Assembly: GCA_965230765.1 (NCBI GenBank)
Contig: CBDDLR010000002.1
Coordinates: 930,001 to 994,000 of the forward strand
Length of the DNA stretch: 64,000 nt
Direction: 5' to 3'
Source of the DNA: Sunxiuqinia sp965230765
Lineage (GTDB): Bacteria > Bacteroidota > Bacteroidia > Bacteroidales > Prolixibacteraceae
Shown here in pieces: positions 7,659-17,710 of this stretch. The notes beneath the pieces were generated by a model. The model worked only from the letters and a program-made list of their open reading frames with translations, searched no databases and was not told the DNA's origin. The first letter of the stretch is position 1, and each line of letters begins with the position of its first letter. A program made the translations under genes and the position numbers.

Positions 7659-9590
7659 TCATTCAATGATTGCTACAAATCCACCTTCTTTATTCATTTT
7701 TAGCTTAAGGCTTTGTTTATTTGTTACAATTAGCTTCTTAATTTTATAATCTTCAGCAAATTTATCCGAATTTATACCATCAGTCATCAATGACACGTTG
7801 TGTTCCCCTTCGCTTAAGAAGGATAGGTCAATTTCAAACTCACGTTCATTCTTATCGGTTAATCCTGCCACAAACCATTTATCCTTATAACGACGAGCCA
7901 TTACAAGGTATTCACCAACGCTGGCTTCGAAGACTATTGTCTCGTGCCACATATTGGGAATTTGCGCCATAAAGCTAGTTGTCTCATCTTCCCTGTAGTA
8001 ATTTGAAGGACTGTCGGCAAACATTTGCAGGCCACTCTCATACACCACATACAGTGCGACTTGATGGGCTCTTGTCCCTTGGCTAGAAGGTCGATAAAAA
8101 TTGTATTGGAATTTATCTGAATGAAAGTTCCGCATGGCTCCCGGGGTATAATCCATCGGGCCACAAACCATTCTTATAAAAGGTATTTCCAAATTGAACT
8201 CAGGCGTGTTTTGTTTGGACCACTTACTTTCTTCCAACCCACCTACTCCTTCGTAAGAAACAATATTAGGATAGGAACGTCTTAACCCGCTTGGCTTAAA
8301 TGCACCGTGATAATCAATCAACAACCCACGTTTAAATGTTTCTTCTGCTGCCTTTTCGTAAAAATTAACCATCCACTGATCAGCCCTGTCCATAAAATCG
8401 ACTTTGATGCCAGCAGCACCCCATTCCACAAAATCATCGAGTACTTCCCATTGTGTATTTAAAGCTCTCCAAGTCGTCCATAAAATTACCCCTACACCTT
8501 TTTCTTTCCCGTATTTGATCAGGTATTCAACATCTGTCTCCGGATTTGGTTTCGTTAAATCAGTTGTGGAAATTGACCAGCCTTCATCTAAAATGATGTA
8601 TTCTAATCCATAATTGGCAGCAAAATCAATATAATATCTCCAAGTTTCTGTATTCAAACCTGACTTAAAATCAACGCCATACAAATTCGAAGCGTTCCAC
8701 CAGTCCCATGCAATTCGTCCGGGTTTTACCCAGGAAGCATCTTCAACAAGCGTTTCCCTCGATAGCAAATAAACCAAATCTGATTCCACTAGTTGCCCAT
8801 CATTTTCAGTCATGAAAAACACCCTCCATGGAAATGATCTTTTACCATTTGTTTTGGCAATGTATTCGGCTCCTTTAAGTATTCGGCTCCGTCGATCGCC
8901 GTATAGCTCTGTTTCTAATGGAAATGGGGGGAATGTTGCTTTCAATTGGTTTTTCTTATCGCCAGATTCTAAAAACATGTGCGGGTAATCGTAATGATCG
9001 GCCTCTGTTAGTAATATTTTATTCTTCTTTTCATTTGCAAAAAGAATTGGCAGGTACGAGTACATTTTATCCGGGAAAACAGAAACATTTACTTTCGTGT
9101 ACTCTTCCTGATAGGCACTCTGGTAGGTTTTCTGTAATGAAGCCCATGACATAACATCCTCTGAAAAAGTGATATCCAAAATTTCATTGACTTCCACTTC
9201 TTTATCAACGTCCGTTATATACCGATACGCAATTCCTTCGTCATAGGCTCTAAACTCAAGCGTTGTTGTTTTATTTAGTTTAATTTCAAGCACATTACAG
9301 TTCTCTGTAATTGTTTTGTTTTTATAGGAAACCAAAGCATTAACTTCCTGATTTATTATAGAATAGTTGGTTTTCAATCGCTTACAGGATGAAACACTCT
9401 TCCCGTTAAAAATCAAACCAATTTCTGCTTCCTCAATCAATGTTTCTCCATTTAGCTGAGTAGAAAACATGATGTTTTCATCATGCGTAACGGTCACCTT
9501 TAATGATCCTGATGGCGATTCCAGATAAATCTGTCCAAGTGCATTAGCAACCAAAAAGATTAGCAGAATAAATACAGTTCCTTTTTTCAT
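7659..9590 (-). CDS. GH97 glycoside hydrolase, probable retaining alpha-galactosidase
   Basis: 643 residues with a signal peptide (about residues 1-19, ending ALG-Q), an N-terminal beta-sandwich, and a TIM barrel with the GH97 signatures PGRIAWDWWN (290-299), ILDEGWS and WGAAGIKVDFMDR (390-402). In GH97, inverting alpha-glucosidases (SusB type) use a glutamate base, whereas retaining alpha-galactosidases use an Asp on the barrel as nucleophile. Asp398 in KVDF is placed for the retaining role. Periplasmic. With GH27 it supplies a second likely alpha-D-galactosidase to the locus. Confidence 0.88.
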   Translation of the reverse strand: MKKGTVFILLIFLVANALGQIYLESPSGSLKVTVTHDENIMFSTQLNGETLIEEAEIGLIFNGKSVSSCKRLKTNYSIINQEVNALVSYKNKTITENCNVLEIKLNKTTTLEFRAYDEGIAYRYITDVDKEVEVNEILDITFSEDVMSWASLQKTYQSAYQEEYTKVNVSVFPDKMYSYLPILFANEKKNKILLTEADHYDYPHMFLESGDKKNQLKATFPPFPLETELYGDRRSRILKGAEYIAKTNGKRSFPWRVFFMTENDGQLVESDLVYLLSRETLVEDASWVKPGRIAWDWWNASNLYGVDFKSGLNTETWRYYIDFAANYGLEYIILDEGWSISTTDLTKPNPETDVEYLIKYGKEKGVGVILWTTWRALNTQWEVLDDFVEWGAAGIKVDFMDRADQWMVNFYEKAAEETFKRGLLIDYHGAFKPSGLRRSYPNIVSYEGVGGLEESKWSKQNTPEFNLEIPFIRMVCGPMDYTPGAMRNFHSDKFQYNFYRPSSQGTRAHQVALYVVYESGLQMFADSPSNYYREDETTSFMAQIPNMWHETIVFEASVGEYLVMARRYKDKWFVAGLTDKNEREFEIDLSFLSEGEHNVSLMTDGINSDKFAEDYKIKKLIVTNKQSLKLKMNKEGGFVAIIE

Positions 9591-9707
9591 TATTAAGTTA
9601 AGTGAAATATCGTGACAAATAAATTACTAGATATATGTGTATCTGTAACGACTTAGGTTTTATGAGATATTAGACTTTGTGTATTTATATTAGTCTTTTT
9701 CTTCAAA

Positions 9708-10952
9708 TTATTCCTGAGGGAAAGGCCCACCAGGTTTAAATTCATATTCATTTCTTACAGGTCCCCATTCATACATCCCGTTTTTCCCAAAACCGAGATT
9801 GGTATTAGTCCCTGAATCGTAATTTTGCCAGCCAACCGAAGTTAAGTCCCTGATATCTCCGGTGGTCAAATCTGCCATCCATTGAAAATAATTTTCCGAT
9901 TCAGGTTGGCCGGGACCTTGATTACCAACATACCCAAATGAAGGCTGCCCATGAAGTTCAATGTCAGTTCCATCAGGGGCTTTTCCTCGCTTGCAAGTGC
10001 CATTTCGTTTAGAATCATGCCAGTATTGGGTCTCCAAAACATGGATAGATTCATGCCAGGTTCCAACACGCCAATCATGCTTGTCATCAGTAAAATAATG
10101 GTATTGCGATCGTGAGATATTATCGCGAAAATACCCACCACCACCAAAAGCAGCATAGGGACCCCATTCTTTCATGCCGGGGAAGAAAACATGGATATTA
10201 TCGAACCACCCTGTTTCATTACCCACATAAATGTCCATTTCTCGGATTATGTCATTTGCCTCAAGCCAACCATATTTATTTTCCTCATCATTCCAATACA
10301 TATCAGTTAACGGATTACGATCATCAATAATAGCCACGGCCATATTAAAACCAATCTCACCTCCAGTATATTCAGCGGTAAACGATTCGAAATTCTTAAT
10401 TTCATTTACATAAGCATCTACAATGTTATCAGGAAGAGTATATTCCAGTCTCCCATGTCCTCTTGAAGAGTTGGCAGGAATATCCACCTTTTCGTAAATC
10501 AAAACCAGCCAAGTAAAGGTTATCCTGGCATTTTCAAGTTGAGATGGGAACAAATAATCATATTCTGAATTATCTGTTGCCAAAACAGAAAATGTTTTAG
10601 TTGTTGTGACCCCTTCAAGTTCAGCATTCACCTCGATTTCCCCAACATGATCTGCGACAAGTTTTGTTGAAGGGGAAAAAGTGGTTGAAATATTACCGCT
10701 TCCAGCCACAGTCCAGTTAACGGATTTATTTAGCTTGTCACCAAACTGGTCAAAAACTTCAGCATTAAGAACAATCTCATCATCAATATATAACTCGTCG
10801 TAAGTTGCCTGGATATTGATTGTTGTCACTTTTGCTTCTTCCTTTACACTGTCTTCATCACTGCAAGAAGACAAACAAAAAATCCCAGATAATATAAACG
10901 AGATTAATAAAGTAGAAATAATACTTCTCATTGATTTTATAATTGTGAACAT
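9708..10952 (-). CDS. Surface lipoprotein with Ig-like domain and HExxH motif (putative metallopeptidase)
   Basis: 414 residues. A lipobox LSSC (Cys30) follows a hydrophobic segment. Residues ~42-127 look like a bacterial Ig-like (Big_2-type) domain. The C-terminal ~285 residues are a domain I do not recognise by name. It contains HESIH at 300-304, a clean HExxH zinc motif within WHESIHVLE, and a downstream helix ESENYFQWMAD (351-361) whose glutamates could supply a third ligand as in gluzincins. It lies 58 nt after the LamG lipoprotein, in the place where surface glycan-binding proteins usually follow SusD. A peptidase on a glycoprotein substrate is plausible but unproven. A second in-frame Met at residue 8 is an alternative start. 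Confidence 0.6.
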   Translation of the reverse strand: MFTIIKSMRSIISTLLISFILSGIFCLSSCSDEDSVKEEAKVTTINIQATYDELYIDDEIVLNAEVFDQFGDKLNKSVNWTVAGSGNISTTFSPSTKLVADHVGEIEVNAELEGVTTTKTFSVLATDNSEYDYLFPSQLENARITFTWLVLIYEKVDIPANSSRGHGRLEYTLPDNIVDAYVNEIKNFESFTAEYTGGEIGFNMAVAIIDDRNPLTDMYWNDEENKYGWLEANDIIREMDIYVGNETGWFDNIHVFFPGMKEWGPYAAFGGGGYFRDNISRSQYHYFTDDKHDWRVGTWHESIHVLETQYWHDSKRNGTCKRGKAPDGTDIELHGQPSFGYVGNQGPGQPESENYFQWMADLTTGDIRDLTSVGWQNYDSGTNTNLGFGKNGMYEWGPVRNEYEFKPGGPFPQE

Positions 10953-11010
10953 GGATTAAAGATATGAACTTCCGGAGCATAATCTGCTCCGGAAGTTTTA
11001 ATAATACTTC

Positions 11011-12708
11011 TTATTGTTGTTGGTAAAGTTCGTATACCCAATTATTATCAAGGGCTTCATTGAATATTTGTAGATCATCGATTACACCAGTAAAAGGAAC
11101 TGCTGCATCCCAGTTAGTACTACTAATTCCAATTTTAACCACAAAATCATCCAGATTGGCTTCTCCAGTCCATCCATCCCAGTATTGTCCCCAATAAGGA
11201 AGTTTTAGACTGTTATTTCCAGACATTACTAAAGTCCCGTCGATGAACATTTTAATGTCTGCACGGTCAGCAGAGACAAATTCAACAGTAGTCACCAAGT
11301 GATGCCATTGTCCATCTACTACACTTGCAGAACCAGAAGCACCACCTTCCCATCCAACGTCATAACTAACGTTGTCAGCTGTGTATCTAACTGTCAATCC
11401 ACCTGGCACCCAAGGGTCGTTTGTTAGATCGCCAGAGAAGCTACTCATAGTCCAGAATGCATTTTGACCTCCAGAATCGTTGCTGGTTTTAAACCAATAA
11501 GCTACAGTGTAGCTACTACCAGCATTGATTTGATCATTTTTGTTCAACACTAAGTGTTGTGATCCATCGAACTGAATTGCACCACTTCCGATTTTTGAGT
11601 CAGTGGTATGTGCAACATTTGTAGTTACACCAATAGTTCCTTCATTAGACATAAGATCACCTTGATTATCAAACGTAAACCTTGTAACTCTCATATCTTC
11701 AAGTGTGGTGAGGTCGAATGCATATTCTTTTGTGTAATTGCTTGTATTTCCGTTAACTCCTGCCAAAAGCATTTCCGAAATTGGCATAAAGAAGTAATTT
11801 TCCACATTGAATTTTTCAATCTTTATAAACAAGTTTGCGAATAAATCATCGGTTGTTTCAACTGAAGAAGGAACGTCATAAGGGTTTGAAAAAGTAATAG
11901 ATCCTAATTCGTCTGTTTTGCCTACAAGAAGCGGCTCTTCCATAACAGAACCAGAACCCGGGAGTACTCCATAAATTGATACGTTAACATCTGGAATAAT
12001 TGTTCCCGTTAGGTTTTTAATATTCAAAACTAAACTATTTGGAAGGATATTCTCAATCGGGGAAGGAGTTCCAGATTCGGATTGTTTAATCAATTTAACC
12101 GATACCTCATTCCAATCATCAGTAGGATTCGCAAAGTTCATTACTGCCCCCGGAGCAATATATTCACGAGCTGCTATTGGATTATCAGCAACCAAAACAT
12201 CTCCTTCAGACAGATCAATTGCACCACGACCAAGCCCCATAGCATATGTGAAATACTTAATTCCTGCATGAGCAAACAATCTGCTCATTGAAATCGAATT
12301 ATCAGAAAGACTTATTGCACCATGGGCATTATAATACCCATCTTCAATATCGTCAATTTCGCGATTCCCATTGATTACTAGAGCAATGTCGTGGTTAGGA
12401 TGAGCACTTTCAACCTGGCTTTTTGATGTTCCTTCGAAAGTATAAAATTCATCCATGAAGAAGTGCATCTCATTAAATTCACCACTTTTGTTAAACTGGT
12501 TACTTAACAAATCAAAATTTGTATAAAGCATGGATCGAACAACATCTTCTCCACCAAATTGATCAACAGTTGTTGTTTCTACACCAACACGAACAGTAAA
12601 TACTTCACCTGTCGTTGGTTTTTCTGGAGTGTAAACTTCATCATCATCAGAACAGGACCAAGCCATTCCGATTAATAATAAAGCGATTATATAATTTTTT
12701 AATTTCAT
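11011..12708 (-). CDS. Surface lipoprotein: inactive metzincin-like domain fused to LamG
   Basis: 565 residues with lipobox Cys19. Residues ~37-330 align by eye with the metzincin-like protein at 36175-37191. Shared landmarks are VGVE, HPNHDIALVING, GYY, the segment FTYAMGLGRGAID (153-165, against IAHEFGHARGAMD), and the Met-turn region PGAVMNF (186-192, against PESVMNY). The zinc histidines and catalytic Glu are replaced (Tyr155, Ala156, Leu159), so the fold looks kept but catalysis lost. Residues ~355-565 form a LamG/concanavalin-type domain (FDGSQHLVL, GQWHHLVTTV, IDDLQIFNEAL). It follows SusD by 20 nt, the position of SusE/SGBP-type glycan-binding lipoproteins. Confidence 0.72.
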   Translation of the reverse strand: MKLKNYIIALLLIGMAWSCSDDDEVYTPEKPTTGEVFTVRVGVETTTVDQFGGEDVVRSMLYTNFDLLSNQFNKSGEFNEMHFFMDEFYTFEGTSKSQVESAHPNHDIALVINGNREIDDIEDGYYNAHGAISLSDNSISMSRLFAHAGIKYFTYAMGLGRGAIDLSEGDVLVADNPIAAREYIAPGAVMNFANPTDDWNEVSVKLIKQSESGTPSPIENILPNSLVLNIKNLTGTIIPDVNVSIYGVLPGSGSVMEEPLLVGKTDELGSITFSNPYDVPSSVETTDDLFANLFIKIEKFNVENYFFMPISEMLLAGVNGNTSNYTKEYAFDLTTLEDMRVTRFTFDNQGDLMSNEGTIGVTTNVAHTTDSKIGSGAIQFDGSQHLVLNKNDQINAGSSYTVAYWFKTSNDSGGQNAFWTMSSFSGDLTNDPWVPGGLTVRYTADNVSYDVGWEGGASGSASVVDGQWHHLVTTVEFVSADRADIKMFIDGTLVMSGNNSLKLPYWGQYWDGWTGEANLDDFVVKIGISSTNWDAAVPFTGVIDDLQIFNEALDNNWVYELYQQQ

Positions 12709-12728
12709 TGTATTTTCAGTTTAGATGA

Positions 12729-14222
12729 TTAATTATAACCTGGGTTTTGCATTAGGTTTTCATTTAAATTCAGTTCGCTTCGGCTAAATGGCCAAACTTT
12801 AAAATGATCTTTCCAAACGATTGCTACACCCAAGGGGTCGGTCAATGACAATAAAGTTTCACCTAATTCATTCCACCTTAGCAAGTCAAAACGACGGTGT
12901 CCTTCAAAAGCCAGTTCAACGTTACGTTCATACTTAATCAATTCCATTTTTTCCGAATCTGACATACCGGCAACACTAACATTACCCATACCAACACGGT
13001 CGCGGATTAATTTAATGGTCTGGTCGTATACCGTCTGATCAAACTGTCCTAACTTGTGTTTCGCCTCAGCATACATTAGAAGTACATCTGCGTAGCGCAA
13101 GTGAATAATACTTTGCTCACTGGTTCCTCCAACATGAATTGAATTTTCATCAGTAATGTCTCGATCAAAGAACTTTTTAATATACCAACCTGTTTGTGTA
13201 GGTTCATATTTCACTAATTCACCATTAGCATCATACCAGTCATGTGCTTCAGGATAGATAGACAATTCAAAACGTGGATCTCTGTTTTGATAATTAGATC
13301 CATCTAAATCTGAATCGGCAACGGTTTTACCGTCAGCCATTAAATAGCTATTAACAAACTCCTGACGAGGCGTTCCACCTGAAGAGTGGACTAAAGTACG
13401 TGTTAAGCTATGGGCAATATCTGGATATTGGTATTCTGAAGCGAATATAATTTCATTACTAGAAAACTGTCCTTTTTTAATAAACAAATTAAAATAGTCT
13501 GGATCTAATTCAAATTGACCAGACTCAATAACCTCGAATGCTGCACTAGCAGCTCCTGACCAGTCGCCATTTTGCAATAGAATTTTTGACTTTAAAGCCT
13601 GTGCTGCCCCTTTATTTAAATAACCATCGTACCCTTTTTCAGGTAAAGCTTCAATTGCTAAATCTAATTCTTCAATAATATAAGTAACAATTTCTGCTTT
13701 GGATGTCTGCTCAACCTTATGATCATCAATTGTCTCTACCTTCTCCTTATATAAAGGAACTCCATCGTACAATTCCGTAAGATAGAAGTAGCTAAAAGCT
13801 TTAAAAAAATGCGCATCTGCTAGATATTCTTCTTTTGTCATGTCCGAAAACAGATCATCACTCATACCTAAGATATTAGCTATATGGTCGTTTGCTGCTG
13901 CAATTTGTCGATAGGAACTACCATAGAAGCCGCTAACTAAACCGCCTGTTTCAGGTGTAACAATACCTTGATAAATAGATTTTGATGCACCCCAGTCATA
14001 TTGTGCATATAATTGATCTGTTGTTGCATCAAGCGTGTACCTTCCATCCTGCAAATAATAGTTTTTTGCTATATACAAGCCTATTCTAGATTCTTGTGCT
14101 GCTTTTTCAGATGTAAAAAATCCTTCTGCTGATGGTTGATTATTAGGAGCCTTGTCCAAGTAATCTTCACAAGAGGCAAAGACTACGAATGAAAATAATA
14201 ATAATAAATATAGTTGTTTCAT
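12729..14222 (-). CDS. susD: SusD/RagB-type outer-membrane glycan-binding lipoprotein
   Basis: 497 residues with a lipobox ending at Cys18 (FASCEDYLDKAP), the usual SusD start. TPR-like helical segments follow, and the C-terminal RYADVLLMYAEAKHKLG and AFEGHRRFDLLRWNELG blocks typical of the RagB/SusD family are present. It lies 11 nt downstream of the SusC receptor, so the two are co-transcribed and should form a lidded importer. The susD symbol is used in the family sense; the substrate is not starch here. Confidence 0.93.
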   Translation of the reverse strand: MKQLYLLLLFSFVVFASCEDYLDKAPNNQPSAEGFFTSEKAAQESRIGLYIAKNYYLQDGRYTLDATTDQLYAQYDWGASKSIYQGIVTPETGGLVSGFYGSSYRQIAAANDHIANILGMSDDLFSDMTKEEYLADAHFFKAFSYFYLTELYDGVPLYKEKVETIDDHKVEQTSKAEIVTYIIEELDLAIEALPEKGYDGYLNKGAAQALKSKILLQNGDWSGAASAAFEVIESGQFELDPDYFNLFIKKGQFSSNEIIFASEYQYPDIAHSLTRTLVHSSGGTPRQEFVNSYLMADGKTVADSDLDGSNYQNRDPRFELSIYPEAHDWYDANGELVKYEPTQTGWYIKKFFDRDITDENSIHVGGTSEQSIIHLRYADVLLMYAEAKHKLGQFDQTVYDQTIKLIRDRVGMGNVSVAGMSDSEKMELIKYERNVELAFEGHRRFDLLRWNELGETLLSLTDPLGVAIVWKDHFKVWPFSRSELNLNENLMQNPGYN

Positions 14223-14233
14223 TTTCTTCTTAT

Positions 14234-17200
14234 TTAGAAAGTTATATTAGCACCAATAGAATATGTCTTTAATTGCGGAAAAGTATTAGGAGTAAAATTA
14301 TCCTCATCTCGCTCAGGATCATACTCAAAATCAGTAAACGTAATTAGGTTATCTCCAGACACATATACTCTGAATTTATCTATGCCAATTTTCTCGCATA
14401 TGCTATTGGGAAGAGAATAGCCAATTTGAATATTCTTTAATCTTAGGTATGAAGAGTCATGTAGATGGAAAGTACTTACGCGTCCCGTGATTGGATTATA
14501 TCCATAAATCTGGCCTATATTATATAAAGCTGGCATTGAGTTGGTAGACCCTTCTCCGTCCCATGCATTTCGCCATTTAGTTGTAACCGGTCCACCTTGC
14601 ATAAAAGGATCATAACCTATCCAGCGATGAATATCTCTTTTGCCTTCTACACCTTGCCATAACATACTCAAGTCATATCGCTTATAATCCATATTCAGGT
14701 TAAATGAGTAAGAAAACTTAGGGTGGTATCCTTTTACAAAAACACGGTCTCCAGTTTCTCCTTCAATCGTAATTTCTTCATCATTATTAACATCTCTGAA
14801 TATCAAATCACCAGGCTGGGTTTGATTTCTATATGGCTCATAAATTGGTAGGTTATCTACCTGATCCTGATTCTGATATATACCTATCCAATCAAGTACA
14901 TAATATTCATTTAAAGCATAGCCTTCTACATTTGAACGTCCATAAAAAGTGCTACCCCAGTTATCATCTTTAACCTTAGTAAGTTTATTTACATAGCGAT
15001 CGATCATAAAACTGGCATCATAATTAAAATCCCCAATCTTGTTCGCATGTCGTAAGGTCAATTCAAACCCCCTATTTTCCATGTCTTTATAATTCTCTAA
15101 TGGTGGTGTTTTACCAACACTGGCAGGTATTTGGGCCCAATCGTGCCCTCCTTCTACTTCTTTTTTATACACATCCAGTTCAACACCCAATAAACCTCTC
15201 ATCATAGAGAAATCTAATCCTACATTGTATGTAGTTACTGTTTCCCATAGAAGTTCAGGATTAGAAAGAGCAGTGTTACTAGCACCAGATTGTAATGTCC
15301 CTCCTATAGGATATAAGCTGGGAGTTAATAATTCTTGGAAAGGATAATCACTTAGGGCTCTCTGGTTACCTAACTGTCCTACCGACAATCGAAGTTTTAA
15401 GTTATCTATCCATCCAACACCATCCATAAAACCTTCTTCTGACACACGCCATCCCATAGATACACTTGGGAATAGATCCCAGCGATTACTTTTGGCGATT
15501 TTTGATGTACCATCGTAACGAAGGTTGCCTTCAAGCAAGTACTTACCCTTATAATCATAGCTCAATCTTCCGAAGAAAGATTGAAGGGCCCATGAGCTAG
15601 TAACTCCTGAAACCTCCTGATCTTCTGGCGAACCAGCATTTATATCGGTAGTTGTTGTTGTTGAATAGTTAGGACGATATACAGATATCCAATCGTAATT
15701 CATTTCTTGTTGTTCATAACCGACAAGCAAATTAAAATGATGATCACCAATTGTTTTATCGTAGTTCATTACTGAGTTGAAAATAATGTTTGAGCTACGA
15801 TAATTCGAATGTGACACACCTACTCCAAATGGTTCAAAATTCCCATAAAACTCATTTGTTGTAAAGACGTAACCTGACATAGGTTCATACATATGCTCAT
15901 CCTCTGTTCTGTCGTAACGCCAAGCAGCAGTAGTTTTCCATGAAAAACCATCAAATGGATGGATGTCAACATATGCTTGTGGTGAGATTTCATACTTATC
16001 GTATCTGTTGTACCCTGGATTGTCGATTACGGCTTGTGGATTTCTATTTCTCCATATCTCCGGTATATCACGATATGAGTGACGACCAGAACCATCTGAC
16101 AAATAAGGAGTCATTGTTGGAGGCATGGTATAGGCATAAAGCATTTGTTCATAAATACTTCCGTTCGTTGGTTCCCATTCATCTCTGTAAACAAAGGCCG
16201 AGTTAACACCAACGTTAATACTATTATTCACCTCAATGTCCATTTTCATCCGAGTAGAATACTTCTTAGCACCATAGCCTTCCATTATTCCCTCCTGATC
16301 GAGATAACCAAAATTCACAAAGAAGGTATTCTTATCTCCTCCTCCACTGATTGAGACTTGATATTCTTGCCTGTTGGCAGTATTGAACATATGATCCATC
16401 CAGTTAAAATTCGGATATCTTGGATCACCAGGAGTTGCATTTCGATAAGCATCAATTAATTCTTGAGGATAAACTTGAGTAACACCAGTATGTGCTGCAC
16501 CTTTATTCCACAATTCCATATGCTCAACCGAATTGTAAATAAAATCAGGAAGAATAGTGGCCTGTTGCCAACCATAGTTTGCTGTAACATCTACTTTTGT
16601 TTCACCTTTAACCCCGCTTTTTGTTGTAATAAGAATTACGCCATTTGCCGCTCTTGAACCATAAATGGCTGCAGATGCAGCATCTTTTAACACGGTCATA
16701 CTTTCAATATCAGCTGGATTAATGGCATCCATGTTACCTTCAACACCATCAATCAGCACGAATGGCTCAGAGCTACCAAAACTTGAAACACCACGAATCC
16801 TCATGCTAAACCCTTCATCACCTGGCTGACCCGAGTTTTGAACGATATTTAAACCAGCAACACGACCTTGAAGCATCGACCTACTATTATTAACTGGTCG
16901 TTTTGCCAATTCTTCCGAATCGACAATGGCTGTCGCACCTGTTAGATTGGCCTTTTTCTGAGTACCATATCCAATTGCAACAACTTCTTCCAAGCCAATT
17001 ACATCCGATTCGAGAACTACATTGATTGAAGTTTGTCCAGCAACCTCAAACTCAACGGACTGCATACCTATAAATGAATACACTAAAGTTGCATCTCCAG
17101 GCACATTGGAGATTACATATTCACCATTTATGTCTGTAACTGTACCATTTGTTGTGCCTTTAACAAATACTGTTACACCGGGAAGCGGTTGATTATCGTC

Positions 17201-17611
17201 ATCAGTAACTACACCTTTAACAGTTTTTTCTTGTTGTGATGTTTCTGAACCAACACTTTTGGTGATGATGATATTATTGCCTAATATCTTGTAATTACAA
17301 CTTTCATCAAGTATTTTATCCAACACCTCAACAATTCCTGCATCATTCAGATTTAAGTTGTATGTCTTTTCAAGATCCAACTGGTCATTTTTAAAAAGGA
17401 AACCATAATCACTTGTACGTTCAATTTCCTGGAAAATTTCAACCAAATTGGCATCTTGTACTTTTAGGTTTAGTTTTGTTGACTGACTATATCCTTCTGA
17501 AGCAAAGGAAACAACAGCCACCAATAACAAGCACAGAGTTAGCTTCATAATCTTTACAATTTTACTGATCCCATGTCGTTGCCGACATAGCAAATACAAT
17601 TTTTTTTTCAT
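14234..17611 (-). CDS. susC: SusC-type TonB-dependent transporter with STN signalling domain
   Basis: 1125 residues. The order is: signal peptide; STN (secretin/TonB short N-terminal) domain at about residues 47-115; carboxypeptidase-regulatory-like beta-sandwich at ~128-205 (GVVTDDDNQPLPGVTV); TonB-box-like segment VVAIGYGTQKKANLTGA; plug domain (LQGRVAGLN, IRGVSS, LKDAASAAIYG); and a 22-strand barrel to the C-terminal Phe. The STN domain marks it as a transducer that also signals to the FecR anti-sigma factor encoded upstream. It imports oligosaccharides across the outer membrane together with SusD. Confidence 0.95.
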   Translation of the reverse strand: MKKKLYLLCRQRHGISKIVKIMKLTLCLLLVAVVSFASEGYSQSTKLNLKVQDANLVEIFQEIERTSDYGFLFKNDQLDLEKTYNLNLNDAGIVEVLDKILDESCNYKILGNNIIITKSVGSETSQQEKTVKGVVTDDDNQPLPGVTVFVKGTTNGTVTDINGEYVISNVPGDATLVYSFIGMQSVEFEVAGQTSINVVLESDVIGLEEVVAIGYGTQKKANLTGATAIVDSEELAKRPVNNSRSMLQGRVAGLNIVQNSGQPGDEGFSMRIRGVSSFGSSEPFVLIDGVEGNMDAINPADIESMTVLKDAASAAIYGSRAANGVILITTKSGVKGETKVDVTANYGWQQATILPDFIYNSVEHMELWNKGAAHTGVTQVYPQELIDAYRNATPGDPRYPNFNWMDHMFNTANRQEYQVSISGGGDKNTFFVNFGYLDQEGIMEGYGAKKYSTRMKMDIEVNNSINVGVNSAFVYRDEWEPTNGSIYEQMLYAYTMPPTMTPYLSDGSGRHSYRDIPEIWRNRNPQAVIDNPGYNRYDKYEISPQAYVDIHPFDGFSWKTTAAWRYDRTEDEHMYEPMSGYVFTTNEFYGNFEPFGVGVSHSNYRSSNIIFNSVMNYDKTIGDHHFNLLVGYEQQEMNYDWISVYRPNYSTTTTTDINAGSPEDQEVSGVTSSWALQSFFGRLSYDYKGKYLLEGNLRYDGTSKIAKSNRWDLFPSVSMGWRVSEEGFMDGVGWIDNLKLRLSVGQLGNQRALSDYPFQELLTPSLYPIGGTLQSGASNTALSNPELLWETVTTYNVGLDFSMMRGLLGVELDVYKKEVEGGHDWAQIPASVGKTPPLENYKDMENRGFELTLRHANKIGDFNYDASFMIDRYVNKLTKVKDDNWGSTFYGRSNVEGYALNEYYVLDWIGIYQNQDQVDNLPIYEPYRNQTQPGDLIFRDVNNDEEITIEGETGDRVFVKGYHPKFSYSFNLNMDYKRYDLSMLWQGVEGKRDIHRWIGYDPFMQGGPVTTKWRNAWDGEGSTNSMPALYNIGQIYGYNPITGRVSTFHLHDSSYLRLKNIQIGYSLPNSICEKIGIDKFRVYVSGDNLITFTDFEYDPERDEDNFTPNTFPQLKTYSIGANITF

Positions 17612-17640
17612 ACTTTTGAGATGATTTAATTAGACATTTT

Positions 17641-17700
17641 GAACTGAATTATTTCAGTTCAATATTACTTGAAGAGGTGTACCCTGGCCGGTACACTTCT
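17641..17700. promoter_or_regulatory. Two hairpins in the leader between fecR and susC
   Basis: Within the 99-nt gap, GAACTGAA/TTCAGTTC pair at 17641-17660. AGAGGTGTACC at 17673-17683 pairs with GGTACACTTCT at 17690-17700 around the loop CTGGCC, with one G-T pair. Read leftward neither is followed at once by a T run, so they look like leader structures (RNA stability or attenuation) rather than terminators. Confidence 0.5.
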
Positions 17701-17710
17701 TTTGTTTTTT

